This document shows, piece after piece, positions 8,855 through 17,352 of a stretch of DNA of 64,000 nt. The notes beneath the pieces were generated by a model. The model ran no database searches. It saw only the letters and a list, made by a program, of their open reading frames with translations, and had not been told where the DNA came from. This stretch comes from Armatimonadaceae bacterium. GTDB lineage: Bacteria; Armatimonadota; Armatimonadia; Armatimonadales; Armatimonadaceae. Every line of letters begins with the position of its first letter. Position 1 is the first letter of the stretch. The DNA is taken from contig JAUJOK010000014.1 in assembly GCA_030447685.1 (NCBI GenBank), positions 40,076 to 104,075 on the forward strand, given 5' to 3'. The position numbers and the translations under genes were made by a program.

Positions 8855-9190
8855 TTACTCATCCGCCTTGTCATCCCGCAGCAGGTCCGCAATCGGGGTG
8901 CCCGGGGTGATCACGTTCACGTTTTTGCCCGTAACGGGCGCATCGGAAACCGTTGTGGAAGCAGCAGCATCCTCGTCTCCGGCAATCGGCTTCCCATCTG
9001 CGGCAGCGCTCAAATGCGGCAATATCACCCGGCGCACCACGAGGCCCGCCAGAAGCAGCACGACAAAGGTGATGCCGATACGCTGCGCCGACTCCCAAAG
9101 GTCGAAGCCGTTCCACAAACAGACCGTGCCGACCAGAACGGCTACCACCGCGGCAAGACGTAGCGGCAGTGTGTCCACAAAGTCGCGCAT
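8855..9190 (-). CDS. Small two-helix membrane protein
   Basis: A 111-residue protein with two predicted transmembrane segments (~9-26 and ~38-56) and a charged C-terminal tail of ~50 residues. It is the first gene of the minus-strand run and is directly followed by the sigma factor. A membrane-anchored regulator of that sigma factor is conceivable from position alone; no anti-sigma domain is recognisable. Confidence 0.6.
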   Translation of the reverse strand: MRDFVDTLPLRLAAVVAVLVGTVCLWNGFDLWESAQRIGITFVVLLLAGLVVRRVILPHLSAAADGKPIAGDEDAAASTTVSDAPVTGKNVNVITPGTPIADLLRDDKADE

Positions 9191-9459
9191 CAGCGTTGCC
9201 CCATTATAGCACAGCGGTACAATAAAAGAGAAGAAGAGTTAACGCCTTTGACGTCGCCCTTCCAAAAACCAGCAGTTATCCGCGCAAGGGTTCCCGGCGG
9301 GAACTTCTTTACCTAAAACCTGGTATTTTATAGTGATTAAATAGGCTGGGATAGGGGAAGAATAGAACAGCGCACCAAGTGGAGACGCGGGTGTTCGCTG
9401 CGCTTATATCGTATACCCGCCCAAAAGCTTCACAGAATCATGAGGAGGTTTGCAAAACC
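9191..9459. other. Divergent intergenic region
   Basis: 269 bases between the minus-strand sigma cluster and a plus-strand small secreted protein gene. It contains an AT-rich segment with TATTTTATAGTGATT near 9330, which could provide a -10 for the plus strand; no convincing -35 partner was found. The short inverted repeat GTTCCCGGCGGGAAC lies near 9290. No gene is seen. Confidence 0.4.
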
Positions 9460-9822
9460 ATGTATCGAAAATTCACCGCTCTACTGGCGGCTGGTCTGTC
9501 GGTAGCGATGACGCTGGCCTTGGCAGGCCCTGCGGCGGCGCAGGCCCGCCAGAGGGACAAGAACAACATGCGGAACCTGGGTATCGGCCTGGGCGCTGCT
9601 GCCGTTCACCAGGCGATCAAGGGCAAAAAGACCAACGCGATCATTCTGGGTGCGGGCGCGGCCTATTCCGCGAAGAAGTACGAGGATCAGCGCAAGGCGC
9701 AGAACCGCGATAACCGCAACCGTATTTCACGCGTCTACCGGTATCGCAATGGCCGCCGGGTCGGCTATTACAAGTACATCAATGGCCGCAAGGTCGGTTA
9801 CTACCGGGTGTCCAACCGCTAA
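9460..9822 (+). CDS. Small secreted basic protein, unknown function
   Basis: A 120-residue protein. The ATG at 9460 follows an AGGAGG ribosome-binding site. Residues 1-27 are a signal peptide ending in GPAAAQA. The mature part is strongly basic and ends in two related tyrosine-rich repeats, YRNGRRVGYYKYINGRK and KVGYYRVSNR. The segment RNLGIGLGAAAVHQAIKGKK is glycine- and alanine-rich. No family is recognised. It stands alone and ends in a strong terminator. Confidence 0.75.
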   Translation: MYRKFTALLAAGLSVAMTLALAGPAAAQARQRDKNNMRNLGIGLGAAAVHQAIKGKKTNAIILGAGAAYSAKKYEDQRKAQNRDNRNRISRVYRYRNGRRVGYYKYINGRKVGYYRVSNR

Positions 9823-9830
9823 GCGCGTCT

Positions 9831-9877
9831 GTAAAAAAGACCGGAGCCTCTTGCAAGAGGCTCCGGTCTTTTTTTTC
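9831..9877 (+). terminator. Intrinsic terminator
   Basis: A perfect palindrome of AAGACCGGAGCCTCTT with its complement around a GC centre (9837-9870), followed by eight T. It lies 15 bases after the stop of the small secreted protein gene. The A-run before the stem means it could also work on the minus strand. Confidence 0.95.
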
Positions 9878-9920
9878 GATTCCGGAGTCAGCGACGCCCC
9901 GGGTTTCGCAGACTCCTGCC

Positions 9921-10151
9921 CTACTCCTTCTTGAACAGAAAGCGGGCGAAAAAGGGTCGGTTAGCGGCAACGATACGATAGCCCAACTCCACAGCCCAGA
10001 TAAAGGGCGGCAGCGCCAGAATCCGCGCCGGGATCCGCCAGCCGATCTGCTCCAGGAGGAACAGCGACGCCCGCCCGGCGCGTAGGATCTCCCCTTCCAT
10101 CGTCACCACATGAACGGCTTTCTTACAGGCGGCGAACAGTTCCGGCGTCAT
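9921..10151 (-). pseudogene. Possible DCC-family (DUF393) C-terminal fragment
   Basis: 76 residues in frame from an ATG at 10151. The spacing of ...GEILRAGRASLFLLEQIGW... and ...ELGYRIVAANRPFFARFLF resembles the C-terminal half of DCC-type thiol oxidoreductases. Coding-like sequence continues upstream (RKDVYGSLRFVAYQEAP, then in a shifted frame RRVRILTARDRLG), but an in-frame stop and the absence of a DGxCxxC site indicate a frameshift or truncation. The function is probably lost unless the break is a sequencing error. Family assignment is tentative. Confidence 0.4.
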
Positions 10152-10302
10152 CGGCGGCGAAGGGGCCTCTTGATAGGCGACGAAGCGCAGACTGCCATAA
10201 ACATCTTTCCGCCTGACCCAGGCGGTCGCGCGCCGTCAGAATCCTCACCCGCCGTCCCAGAGAACCCAGTGCCTGCCATCCAATAGCGTTATAACCCCGG
10301 CG

Positions 10303-11139
10303 CTATCGGGTCCGCTGGTACAGCAGCGGGTTCAGGTCGCTCACCGCAGGCTCTCCCGGCTGTACGCCGGGGTGCCAGACGCGCAGATCGGTGAGGCGGT
10401 TCTCGTTGTCCGGGTTTTGCAGGATACGGGTGCCATCGGCGTAGTAGATAATCGTCATCACCTCGCGGGTCTGGTCAGTGTCGTTGCCGGGCGCCCAGTG
10501 CAGCGTCCAGCCGCTATGGAACGTCGCGTCGCCCGCCTTCATCGCCGTGTTCACCTGCGGATAGCCGCGCTCCTTGACGAAATCGTCATACCGATCCTGC
10601 GACTCATCGGAGATAGCCATGTGCCCCAGAAAGCCGCCCGTGTGCGAGCCGCTGGCGAATGTGACCGGCCCCATAGTGACGGAGACATCCACGAGCGGCA
10701 TCCAGAGCGTAATGGTGTTGTCGGTGTCGAGCGGCCAGTAGAACTGATCCTGATGCCAGGGCGTGTGCCCCCCGTGCGCCTCTTTATACAGCGCCTGATC
10801 GTGATACAGGCGCACGCCATCCACCCCCATCAGATCGGCGGCGACCTGAGCGAAGCGGCGGGCAAGAACGAATCGAGCAACATTCTCGTCCCGCTTCCAT
10901 AGGTTCGTGATCTGCAAAAACGCCTTGCCGTAGGTGTTGCGCTCATGGAGCGGCTTGTAGTGGCGCGATCCCTCTTCGACGACCCGGCTGATGTGCGGGC
11001 GGTACGCGGCAACTTCATCGGCAGAGGCCAGATTTCGAATGACGATATGGCCGTCGCGCTGATACTGCGCCCGCTGCTCTTCGCTTATCGGGTAGGCTTC
11101 GGACAGGTCCGGCAGGGCGGACAGGGTCGGTGTCGCCAT
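10303..11139 (-). CDS. Phytanoyl-CoA dioxygenase (PhyH) family protein
   Basis: A 278-residue Fe(II)/2-oxoglutarate-dependent oxygenase. The start at 11139 is chosen because AAGGAG precedes it; the longer frame upstream has no such site. The metal-binding HxD is in TPWHQDQFYWPL (~residue 138), and the distal His and Arg are in HSGWTLHWAPGN and TREVMTII. The substrate cannot be predicted. It is divergently transcribed from the SHOCT-domain gene at 11287. Confidence 0.9.
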   Translation of the reverse strand: MATPTLSALPDLSEAYPISEEQRAQYQRDGHIVIRNLASADEVAAYRPHISRVVEEGSRHYKPLHERNTYGKAFLQITNLWKRDENVARFVLARRFAQVAADLMGVDGVRLYHDQALYKEAHGGHTPWHQDQFYWPLDTDNTITLWMPLVDVSVTMGPVTFASGSHTGGFLGHMAISDESQDRYDDFVKERGYPQVNTAMKAGDATFHSGWTLHWAPGNDTDQTREVMTIIYYADGTRILQNPDNENRLTDLRVWHPGVQPGEPAVSDLNPLLYQRTR

Positions 11140-11286
11140 CGTCACACTCCTTGTATCGGGTAGGATATAGCCGATAATTCGGCGCGGCGGAGCGCGTACC
11201 TGCGTGGAGTCGGGAGCGAGCGGGTGCAACCGGAAGACATCGGCGCGTGTCAGACACAAAGAACGCTTTTAAGGATACCAACGCAC

Positions 11287-11943
11287 ATGGAGTGGATGGA
11301 ACCGGATTGGGAAGAGCTGGATAAGAAGGCGGACGGCATCGTAGCGCGTTACGCTCTGGTTTCCGGCGCGTGGAACGTGCTGCCGCCACCGCTGGACATG
11401 ATGGGAGTGGCGGCGACATTCAGCAAAATGGTGACCGAGCTTGCGGGCGTGTATCAGGTTATCGTCTCGTCCTCACGGGCGCGGCAGATGGGCTGGGCCA
11501 TTGCCAGTACCACGGCTTCCGTGCTCGGAATCGCCTTTGCCGGTTCGCGTCTGGTGCGCCTGATTCCCGGCGGTGGCTGGGTGGCGTCGCTCGTTTTGCA
11601 GGCCCCGCTGGTGGGCGCGGTCGCCTGGGCCGCCGGGGACGCGCTCAAGGACTATTTCAAGCAGACGCGGCGCGGCGTGGAGCCGGGAATCAACTCCCTG
11701 CGTGATTCGTTCAGCAAGACACTGCATATCAAGCTGCGAGGGGCGAAGGAGGCGGAAAAGAACGGAGCAGCAGCAGCATCGCCGGACAAGAACGGTGCGT
11801 CCTCCGCCGCCGCCGCTGCGCCGCAGCCGACCGTAAGCAGCGCCGTCGAAAAGATCGCCGGACTGCACGAACTTTTGCGTCAGGGCGCAATCACCCAGGA
11901 AGAGTTCGACGCGAAAAAGGCCGAACTGCTTTCGCAGATGTAA
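11287..11943 (+). CDS. Membrane protein with C-terminal SHOCT domain
   Basis: A 218-residue protein, ATG at 11287 with AAGGA upstream. The centre has two hydrophobic stretches (MGWAIASTTASVLGIAFAG and WVASLVLQAPLVGAVAWAAG), reminiscent of DUF697-type membrane regions. An alanine-rich linker leads to a C-terminal SHOCT module, EKIAGLHELLRQGAITQEEF. SHOCT is a short oligomerisation/targeting helix pair found at the ends of many membrane proteins. No enzymatic function is predicted. Confidence 0.75.
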   Translation: MEWMEPDWEELDKKADGIVARYALVSGAWNVLPPPLDMMGVAATFSKMVTELAGVYQVIVSSSRARQMGWAIASTTASVLGIAFAGSRLVRLIPGGGWVASLVLQAPLVGAVAWAAGDALKDYFKQTRRGVEPGINSLRDSFSKTLHIKLRGAKEAEKNGAAAASPDKNGASSAAAAAPQPTVSSAVEKIAGLHELLRQGAITQEEFDAKKAELLSQM

Positions 11944-11963
11944 CGGTTCCGGCGCTTCCCAGC

Positions 11964-12007
11964 AGACCAGGGACACCTTCTGATACATGGGAATATATCC
12001 CTGGTCT
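11964..12007. repeat. Inverted repeat with 24-base loop
   Basis: Arms AGACCAGGGA and TCCCTGGTCT, perfect over 10 bases, lie 20 bases after the SHOCT gene. No T-run follows on the plus strand, so it is either a weak terminator or an operator-like site ahead of the next gene. Confidence 0.6.
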
Positions 12008-12127
12008 GTAAAAATACGGTATTTTCTCTTTTGCCGCGATAACAGGGAAGGAAATGGGCAGGAGTGTCGCGGAATATTCTTTCTGCCTCAACTAACCGGC
12101 ATCTGCCCAAGAAGGATTTCACCCTGC

Positions 12128-12820
12128 ATGTTCCATCGTCTTTTCCTCCCAGCCGCCACTGCGCTGGCAGCAGCTTTCATCGCCTTCTCCGCGTGCTCCG
12201 CCGCACAGGCGCAGATTACCTATGAGTACGCAGGGCCAACTATCGTGATCCCAACATCCCCAAACTCCGTTGGCACAGCCGATCCCTACCCGGCCAGAAT
12301 CAGTGTGGGCGGGAATGGGGATCACCTCATCACGAATCTTACGGTAACGCTGACAAATCTGACCCACACCAATCCAAATGACCTGAACATCCTTCTGGTT
12401 AAGGCGGGCAGCAGCACCGCGAATACTCTTCTGATGTCGGACGCGGGCGGAACCGCGGATATTTCCAACGTGAACTTGACCTTCAGCGATGCCGGGTCAC
12501 AGATGCTGCCGGATGAGACGCAGATTTCCTCCGGTACCTTCAAGCCGACGGACTACCAGGAAGACAGCGACGCTTTTCCGGCCCCAGCCCCCGGCGGGCC
12601 TTACAGCCTGTTTCTGTCCGCCTTTAACGGACAGCTTGCCGACGGCGACTACGACCTTTATATTTTAGACGATGCTTCTCTGGACACAGGCAGCCTGAGT
12701 CGCTTCAGTATAACCCTGACCACCGTCGTTCCCGAACCCGGCACGTTCGCGCTAATTGCCAGTGCCGTCGTTCCCGGCATAGCCGTCGTCCGCCGCCGCC
12801 GCTCTCGTCGCAAAAGCTGA
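12128..12820 (+). CDS. PEP-CTERM protein with proprotein-convertase P-like domain
   Basis: A 230-residue exported protein, start ATG at 12128. A signal peptide covers ~1-28 (ending CSAAQAQ). The body (LTVTLTNLTHTNPNDLNILLV ... YDLYILDDASLDTGSLSRFSITL) is a beta-sandwich resembling the P domain of subtilisin-like convertases. The C-terminus has VPEPGTFALIASAVVPG followed by a basic tail, which is a PEP-CTERM sorting signal. It is probably processed by an exosortase, which is not in this window. Confidence 0.85.
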   Translation: MFHRLFLPAATALAAAFIAFSACSAAQAQITYEYAGPTIVIPTSPNSVGTADPYPARISVGGNGDHLITNLTVTLTNLTHTNPNDLNILLVKAGSSTANTLLMSDAGGTADISNVNLTFSDAGSQMLPDETQISSGTFKPTDYQEDSDAFPAPAPGGPYSLFLSAFNGQLADGDYDLYILDDASLDTGSLSRFSITLTTVVPEPGTFALIASAVVPGIAVVRRRRSRRKS

Positions 12821-12836
12821 ATCTCCCCGCCTCGAA

Positions 12837-12882
12837 GCATAACCCCCCGGGGCGCGGACTGCGTGCGCCCCAGGGGTTATGC
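12837..12882. terminator. Strong hairpin between convergent genes
   Basis: The arms GCATAACCCC and GGGGTTATGC are perfectly complementary, and an inner GGGGCGC/GCGCCCC pair extends the stem. It lies between the PEP-CTERM gene (plus) and the radical SAM gene (minus) and probably ends transcription from both, although no long T-run flanks it. Confidence 0.75.
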
Positions 12883-13854
12883 TACCACACCGCCGCAGGA
12901 AGAGCCTGCGCCTGCCGTGCAGCCCAGGCAGTGTTCGCCGGTGACGATAGCGCGGCGCGACAGCAGATAGAGATCGAAGTCCTTGATATGGCGCGGACTG
13001 CTCTGCTCCACCGGCATCTCCAGCATCTGATTGAAATCGCAGTCGTACAGCGTCCCCTCCCAGCCCACCGACACCAGTGAGCGGCACATCACGTTTACAG
13101 CGGCAGCGGGGTTGAAGGCGGCGGCCAGCTTGTCCAGGTAGCGCCCATAGTTGCCGGAACACTCGAGAAAATGGCGGAAGCGGGCAATGGGCATGTTGGT
13201 GATGGTAAAGAGGTTATTGAACACGATGCCGTAGCGTCTCCCCATCTCCGCTTTGTACTCGGCCTCGATAGCCGCCTGGGCGGGCGGCAGAAACGCGCCG
13301 GTGGGGTTATACACCAGGTTCAGGGCGAGGCCGGAGCCGGGCTGCCCGTAACCCAGGCGGTTCAGAAGCCGCAGCCCTTCGATGCTCTGATCGAAGACTC
13401 CCAAACCCCGCTGCGCGTCCGTGCGCTGCGCCAGATAATAGGGAAGCGACGCCACGACCTCCACCCGATTCGCCGCCAGAAATTCGGCCAGATGTTCCCT
13501 GCCCGGCACAAACAGAATGGTCAGGTTGCACCGGTCGATGACGTGCCGCCCCAGCGCGCGCGCCTCTGTCACCAGATATTCGAAATGTGGGTTCAGCTCC
13601 GGGGCGCCGCCGGTAATATCGAGGGTAGCGATCTGCGGGCAGCGGCGCAGCGCGTCGATAACCAGTTCCGCCGTTTCGCGCGCCATCTCCTCAGTGCGGT
13701 TCGGCCCGGCTTCTACATGACAATGCTTGCACGCCTGGTTGCACCGCTTGCCGACATTGACCTGAAGCGTGTTTATCTCCGCCGCCCGCAGTGGAAACTG
13801 TCCCGCTGCGTCCAATTTGGCATCGAAAACCGGCAGCGCTATGGTAAGGGGCAA
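12877..13854 (-). CDS. arsS: Radical SAM/Cys-rich protein, ArsS type
   Basis: A 325-residue radical SAM enzyme of the type annotated as arsenosugar biosynthesis protein ArsS. The [4Fe-4S]-SAM motif is CNQACKHCHVEAGP near residue 37, and the family blocks LDITGGAPELNPHFEYLV, DRCNLTIL, VASLPYY and NLVYNPTGAFLPP follow. The C-terminal cysteine-rich region has GTLYDCDFNQML and HCLGCTAGAGSSCGG, which bind auxiliary clusters. ArsS is thought to attach the 5'-deoxyadenosyl group to dimethylarsenite. The CMD partner is 2 bp upstream in the same operon. No arsenite methyltransferase gene is visible in the window. Confidence 0.92.
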   Translation of the reverse strand: MPLTIALPVFDAKLDAAGQFPLRAAEINTLQVNVGKRCNQACKHCHVEAGPNRTEEMARETAELVIDALRRCPQIATLDITGGAPELNPHFEYLVTEARALGRHVIDRCNLTILFVPGREHLAEFLAANRVEVVASLPYYLAQRTDAQRGLGVFDQSIEGLRLLNRLGYGQPGSGLALNLVYNPTGAFLPPAQAAIEAEYKAEMGRRYGIVFNNLFTITNMPIARFRHFLECSGNYGRYLDKLAAAFNPAAAVNVMCRSLVSVGWEGTLYDCDFNQMLEMPVEQSSPRHIKDFDLYLLSRRAIVTGEHCLGCTAGAGSSCGGVVA

Positions 13855-13856
13855 CT

Positions 13857-14189
13857 CTACATGCTCACTTTCTCGACCGAGCGCAGCGCCTGAAGGCCGT
13901 GTATCAGCGCCGCGCCGCCGCGCACGCTGGATGCGACATGAATCGCCTCAGTCATCTGCTCCGTATTGCCACCCGTCTCCAGACAGGTCTGCGCGAACGA
14001 ATCGATGCAGTACGGGCACTGTATCGCGTGCGCCACGGCCAGACCGATCAGCGCCTTCTCCCGCTTCGTCAGCGCGCCTTCTTCCAGCGTCGCCCCATAC
14101 CAGGCGAAGAACTTCTCCATCAAATCCGGGCGTTCTTTGCCTATCTCCGCAAAGCGGGAAAGATCGTTTTCGTCGTAATAGTCGGCCAT
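13857..14189 (-). CDS. Arsenosugar-associated CMD (alkylhydroperoxidase-like) protein
   Basis: A 110-residue carboxymuconolactone-decarboxylase-like protein. The CxxC pair is in AHAIQCPYCIDSFAQ near residue 58, preceded by EGALTKREKALIGLAVAHA and followed by EQMTEAIHVASSVRGGAALIHG, which together match the small peroxidase-like protein usually paired with ArsS. It is the upstream gene of the pair, with a 2-bp gap to arsS, so they are co-transcribed. Confidence 0.9.
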   Translation of the reverse strand: MADYYDENDLSRFAEIGKERPDLMEKFFAWYGATLEEGALTKREKALIGLAVAHAIQCPYCIDSFAQTCLETGGNTEQMTEAIHVASSVRGGAALIHGLQALRSVEKVSM

Positions 14190-14234
14190 AGTTGCTTATC
14201 TTCCGTAATCCGATAAAGCCGGGGAAAGTTCCGT

Positions 14235-14303
14235 CTATTTCCAGGTCGCCTCACTGTAGATGCGCTTCATCAGGCGATGGCTGGGAAAGCGGGGCGGTGG
14301 CGT
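14235..14303 (-). pseudogene. Remnant of a Gfo/Idh/MocA gene 3' end
   Basis: Read on the minus strand, this gives PRFPSHRLMKRIYSEATWK and a stop. The intact Gfo/Idh gene at 17353-18369 ends in SALPTVALLERIYSEAAWK. The two DNA stretches align without gaps over about 60 bases at roughly 70 % identity. An in-frame stop lies a few codons upstream, so only the tail survives. It faces the same way as the intact copy, on the other side of the ATPase/TPR gene pair. Confidence 0.7.
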
Positions 14304-14362
14304 AGTTTCGTTCAACGGTGAGTTTTGCTATACCCGAAGGTCAACCCTTCGGACGGACATGG

Positions 14363-15841
14363 CTATGGATGCTCGTTTCCTAACGCGGCGGCACGGGATT
14401 CTACTGCCTCCGCTTCGGCCTCACGCCCCATAACGCGTAGGAGACGAGCGTAGTTTGTTCGCCGGGCGACTGCGTTAGGGTGGTCAACTCCAAGAGCATT
14501 TTCGGCAATTGCTACCGCGCGTTTAATCAACGGTTCCGCCTCAGCATATCGTCCCTGTGAAAAGTAGATAGCTACCAGGGCACCAAGGTGTGACGATAAA
14601 TTAGGATGCTCCGACCCCAACGCCTGCCCTGCTATCTCTAAAGCCTGTTTTATCAACGGCTCGGCCTCAGCATGTCTGCCCTGCCTGATGTATAAGTCCG
14701 CCAAGTTATGAAGAGCAATCGCGTAATTGTGATGCTTTTCTCCGATAGTTTGCTGCACTATCTCCAATGCGTGTTTATATAATGGCTCCGCTTCGACATA
14801 CTTGCCCTGCGTTGCATACAGATGCGCCAGATCGTTAAGGTTCATAGCAACATTCGCGTGATTGGAGCCTAAGATATTCTCCTCTAAGGCTATGGCTCTT
14901 TTATAAAGCGATTCTGCGGCGGCGTATTTATTTTGCTGGTCATAAAGTGCTGCTATATTAAACAAGCTTCGCGCTTGCCCCGCCTGGCTTTGATCTGTGT
15001 TCAAAGCCGCCATCCACATATCCAATGCCTCGGACGTATCGCGTTCAGAGGCTGTTATCGATTCCGGCCCGAGCAGCACCTCTGACATCTCGCGAATTAG
15101 CAGGGCAGCAAGTTCCCGCGCTTCTTCCACGGCCCCGACGTTACGAAGAGCGCTGGCCGCAACAACTGCTATACGGCCTACCTCCCACACGGGAGCGCCT
15201 GCCACAAGTGCCCTACGGAAACGTTCAACAAGGTAAGCGGCTTGACGCTGGGCATCGGCAAGGTTGACGAGAGCGCGGTCGGAGAGGGAGAAGGCGAGCA
15301 GTTCACTGCCGGGAGGCGGGGCGACCGGTTCCGCCAAGTGCAGGCGGACGAAGAACCACGAATTCAGGTCCGGCAATGCCTGGAGGAACAGACTGGTGAC
15401 GGCAGGTGTCATCCACCATATCTGGCAGACCGGAAAACGGGCCAGACGATCCCGGTTGAAGTTCAAAACGCGCAGCGAGTCCACCAGTGGAACGTTTGGG
15501 TCAAAGGCCGTAGCAAACCCGGCCAAAGACACGAGGCAACGTTCCGGTAACGCTTCGAGCCGTTGCAGGAGGAAGTCCACCACGTAGGCGGCGGCCTTGT
15601 AGCGCACCGGCAGGTCAATCTCATGGAAGGGAATACCGGCGGCTTCACACTTCTGGCGCAGTTCGTCCACCACGGCACGGCGGGCAAACTCGTTGTCGTA
15701 CTCGACGCGGGCCAGCCCTTCCGGGGCACGTCTGGCCCAGGTGAAAAGGCGTGCGACCGTATGGGCTACGGAGCCGGGCGGTGCTGCCGTATCCGCCGCA
15801 GGTGCGGCTGCCGCCACCCCATCGTCGGCGTCAGGCGGCAC
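14363..15841 (-). CDS. TPR protein, partner of the upstream ATPase
   Basis: 492 residues from a GTG at 15841, which has AAGGAG eight bases upstream and overlaps the end of the ATPase gene by 11 bp (translational coupling). Residues ~30-200 form a P-loop-ATPase-like fold without a Walker A (FNRDRLARFPVCQIWWMTP... NSWFFVRLHLAEPV). Residues ~300-490 hold about four kinesin-light-chain-type TPRs of 42 residues (NDLAHLYATQGKYVEAEPLY, HNLADLYIRQGRHAEAEPLI). This layout resembles the sensing half of STAND-type NTPases, but split into its own gene. An immune or signalling role is inferred, not shown. Confidence 0.8.
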   Translation of the reverse strand: MPPDADDGVAAAAPAADTAAPPGSVAHTVARLFTWARRAPEGLARVEYDNEFARRAVVDELRQKCEAAGIPFHEIDLPVRYKAAAYVVDFLLQRLEALPERCLVSLAGFATAFDPNVPLVDSLRVLNFNRDRLARFPVCQIWWMTPAVTSLFLQALPDLNSWFFVRLHLAEPVAPPPGSELLAFSLSDRALVNLADAQRQAAYLVERFRRALVAGAPVWEVGRIAVVAASALRNVGAVEEARELAALLIREMSEVLLGPESITASERDTSEALDMWMAALNTDQSQAGQARSLFNIAALYDQQNKYAAAESLYKRAIALEENILGSNHANVAMNLNDLAHLYATQGKYVEAEPLYKHALEIVQQTIGEKHHNYAIALHNLADLYIRQGRHAEAEPLIKQALEIAGQALGSEHPNLSSHLGALVAIYFSQGRYAEAEPLIKRAVAIAENALGVDHPNAVARRTNYARLLRVMGREAEAEAVESRAAALGNEHP

Positions 15842-17252
15842 CGGGAACCACTCCTTCCGCGTTCGCTTCGATCCCGCCCTGCCGCTGGAGTATCGAAACA
15901 ACGAGCGGATGCACCCCGAACCACCCCTCACCGTTGAACTCCTGAACGGCGCGGGCGCGCAGCAGCGAATGGAGCACGGCATCGGCGACTTCCGCCTTCT
16001 TGTCTCCGTCATAGATGCGCTTAAGACGCTCTACCTTGTTCTCGTACGTGATATTCGCCGCGCGGTCGTCCGGGCTTTCACCCAGGGCGCGGGTGTAATC
16101 GAGGCGCAGCCGGTTGATCGCCGTTTCCACGTCCGTTGCCTGTATCGTGCCGTTTTCGGCCTCGTCCCGGTCCAGCGCCTCGTCGGCGGCCTGCACGATC
16201 AGGGAAAACAGGTCGCGCAGGTTGCCCCCCGAAGCCGCAAGAAGACGATCAAGCTGCCCCGGCGCGAACAACTCCGGCGCAACGCGGGCGAAGACCACCG
16301 TGCGGAGGGCCTGCCGCCCCTGGATATGCTCCTGGTGATCGGGCGTAAAAACCGGCGTATCGGGAATGCTGTGGCGATGGCCCCGCTCGAAGGGCAGGCC
16401 CGTGGCGCGGTTGGAGTAGAGGAGAGCGACGGGAATGGTAAAGATCAGGTGAGCGCGCAGATCGTTGAAGATGTTGGCGTAGTTGACGAACAGGTCTTCG
16501 GTGCGCTCCAGAGTTATCCCCGACTTCTCGAAGTCATCGCCGATGAATAGCCACTCCTTACCCGTCGCCGTTTTCAGCAGGCCGTTGCACTCATCCAGCA
16601 GGCGGTTCGCCAGGTCGATAAGCGAAAAGATGCGCTGAAGCCGGTACTCAACCACCTCTTTGTTCCGGTCGGAGGTATACTTGGCCTCACCTCGGGCATT
16701 GAAGAACAGACCCATGACGGCGGCCCAGAGGGAGTCGCCCTTCACCCCAACACCCGCTTCCATAGAGGCGCCGACCGTTGTTCCCTCGGTGAACTTGCTT
16801 GTTTCTGTCGCGAACCAATTTTGAACGGCTTGAAGTAATGAATCGGACGGCCTTTTGCCCGCGCCACCTTCCTGCACCGGTTTCGCCGTTTCCTCAACCA
16901 GTTTCATCATCATGACGAGAACAACGTCGAAGGGCCGAAAACCGCCGGGGTCAATGTCGGACAGGGCGCTGAACCAGAGAGGCTGGAACTTTCCAGCGAC
17001 CTCCTCCCTTTCGGTCAGGTAAGCCAGTTCCGTCGTCTTCCCTACCCCCGAGTGCCCCCCCAGAACCGCTTTATAAAAGGTCGCCCCGTGCGTGCGCAGC
17101 AGGCCACGCGCCATCCGCTCCGTCTTCGTGCCACCGCGCGCCCGGTTCAGCGACTCCTGATAATAGGCGCTAAGCAATTCGGGAGTGATGAGCGGTTTGG
17201 GGGAAAGAGTTTTATAAACGTCTTCCAGTGTCGTCGCTACCCTTGTCTGCAT
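15831..17252 (-). CDS. P-loop ATPase (AAA/STAND-like), first gene of a two-gene unit
   Basis: 473 residues from the ATG at 17252. Walker A is AVLGGHSGVGKTTELAYL near residue 62, and a Walker B-like WLFIGDDFEK lies near 210. The C-terminal third is helical with winged-helix character (LLAASGGNLRDLFSLIVQAA, then LHSLLRARAVQEFNGEGWF). The family is an AAA_16/STAND-like regulator; no effector domain such as TIR, nuclease or protease is recognisable. It overlaps the TPR gene, so the two products are expected in fixed proportion. Together they would make a complete NTPase-plus-TPR switch. Confidence 0.85.
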   Translation of the reverse strand: MQTRVATTLEDVYKTLSPKPLITPELLSAYYQESLNRARGGTKTERMARGLLRTHGATFYKAVLGGHSGVGKTTELAYLTEREEVAGKFQPLWFSALSDIDPGGFRPFDVVLVMMMKLVEETAKPVQEGGAGKRPSDSLLQAVQNWFATETSKFTEGTTVGASMEAGVGVKGDSLWAAVMGLFFNARGEAKYTSDRNKEVVEYRLQRIFSLIDLANRLLDECNGLLKTATGKEWLFIGDDFEKSGITLERTEDLFVNYANIFNDLRAHLIFTIPVALLYSNRATGLPFERGHRHSIPDTPVFTPDHQEHIQGRQALRTVVFARVAPELFAPGQLDRLLAASGGNLRDLFSLIVQAADEALDRDEAENGTIQATDVETAINRLRLDYTRALGESPDDRAANITYENKVERLKRIYDGDKKAEVADAVLHSLLRARAVQEFNGEGWFGVHPLVVSILQRQGGIEANAEGVVPGAA

Positions 17253-17352
17253 CGATTCTCCTCGCGTTGCGGCGATAGGCCGGGAACGAACGCGGCAGCC
17301 TGCTTTTTCATTGTACCACCGGAGGCTTTTTGAGGCGGCGAACCCAGCGGCG

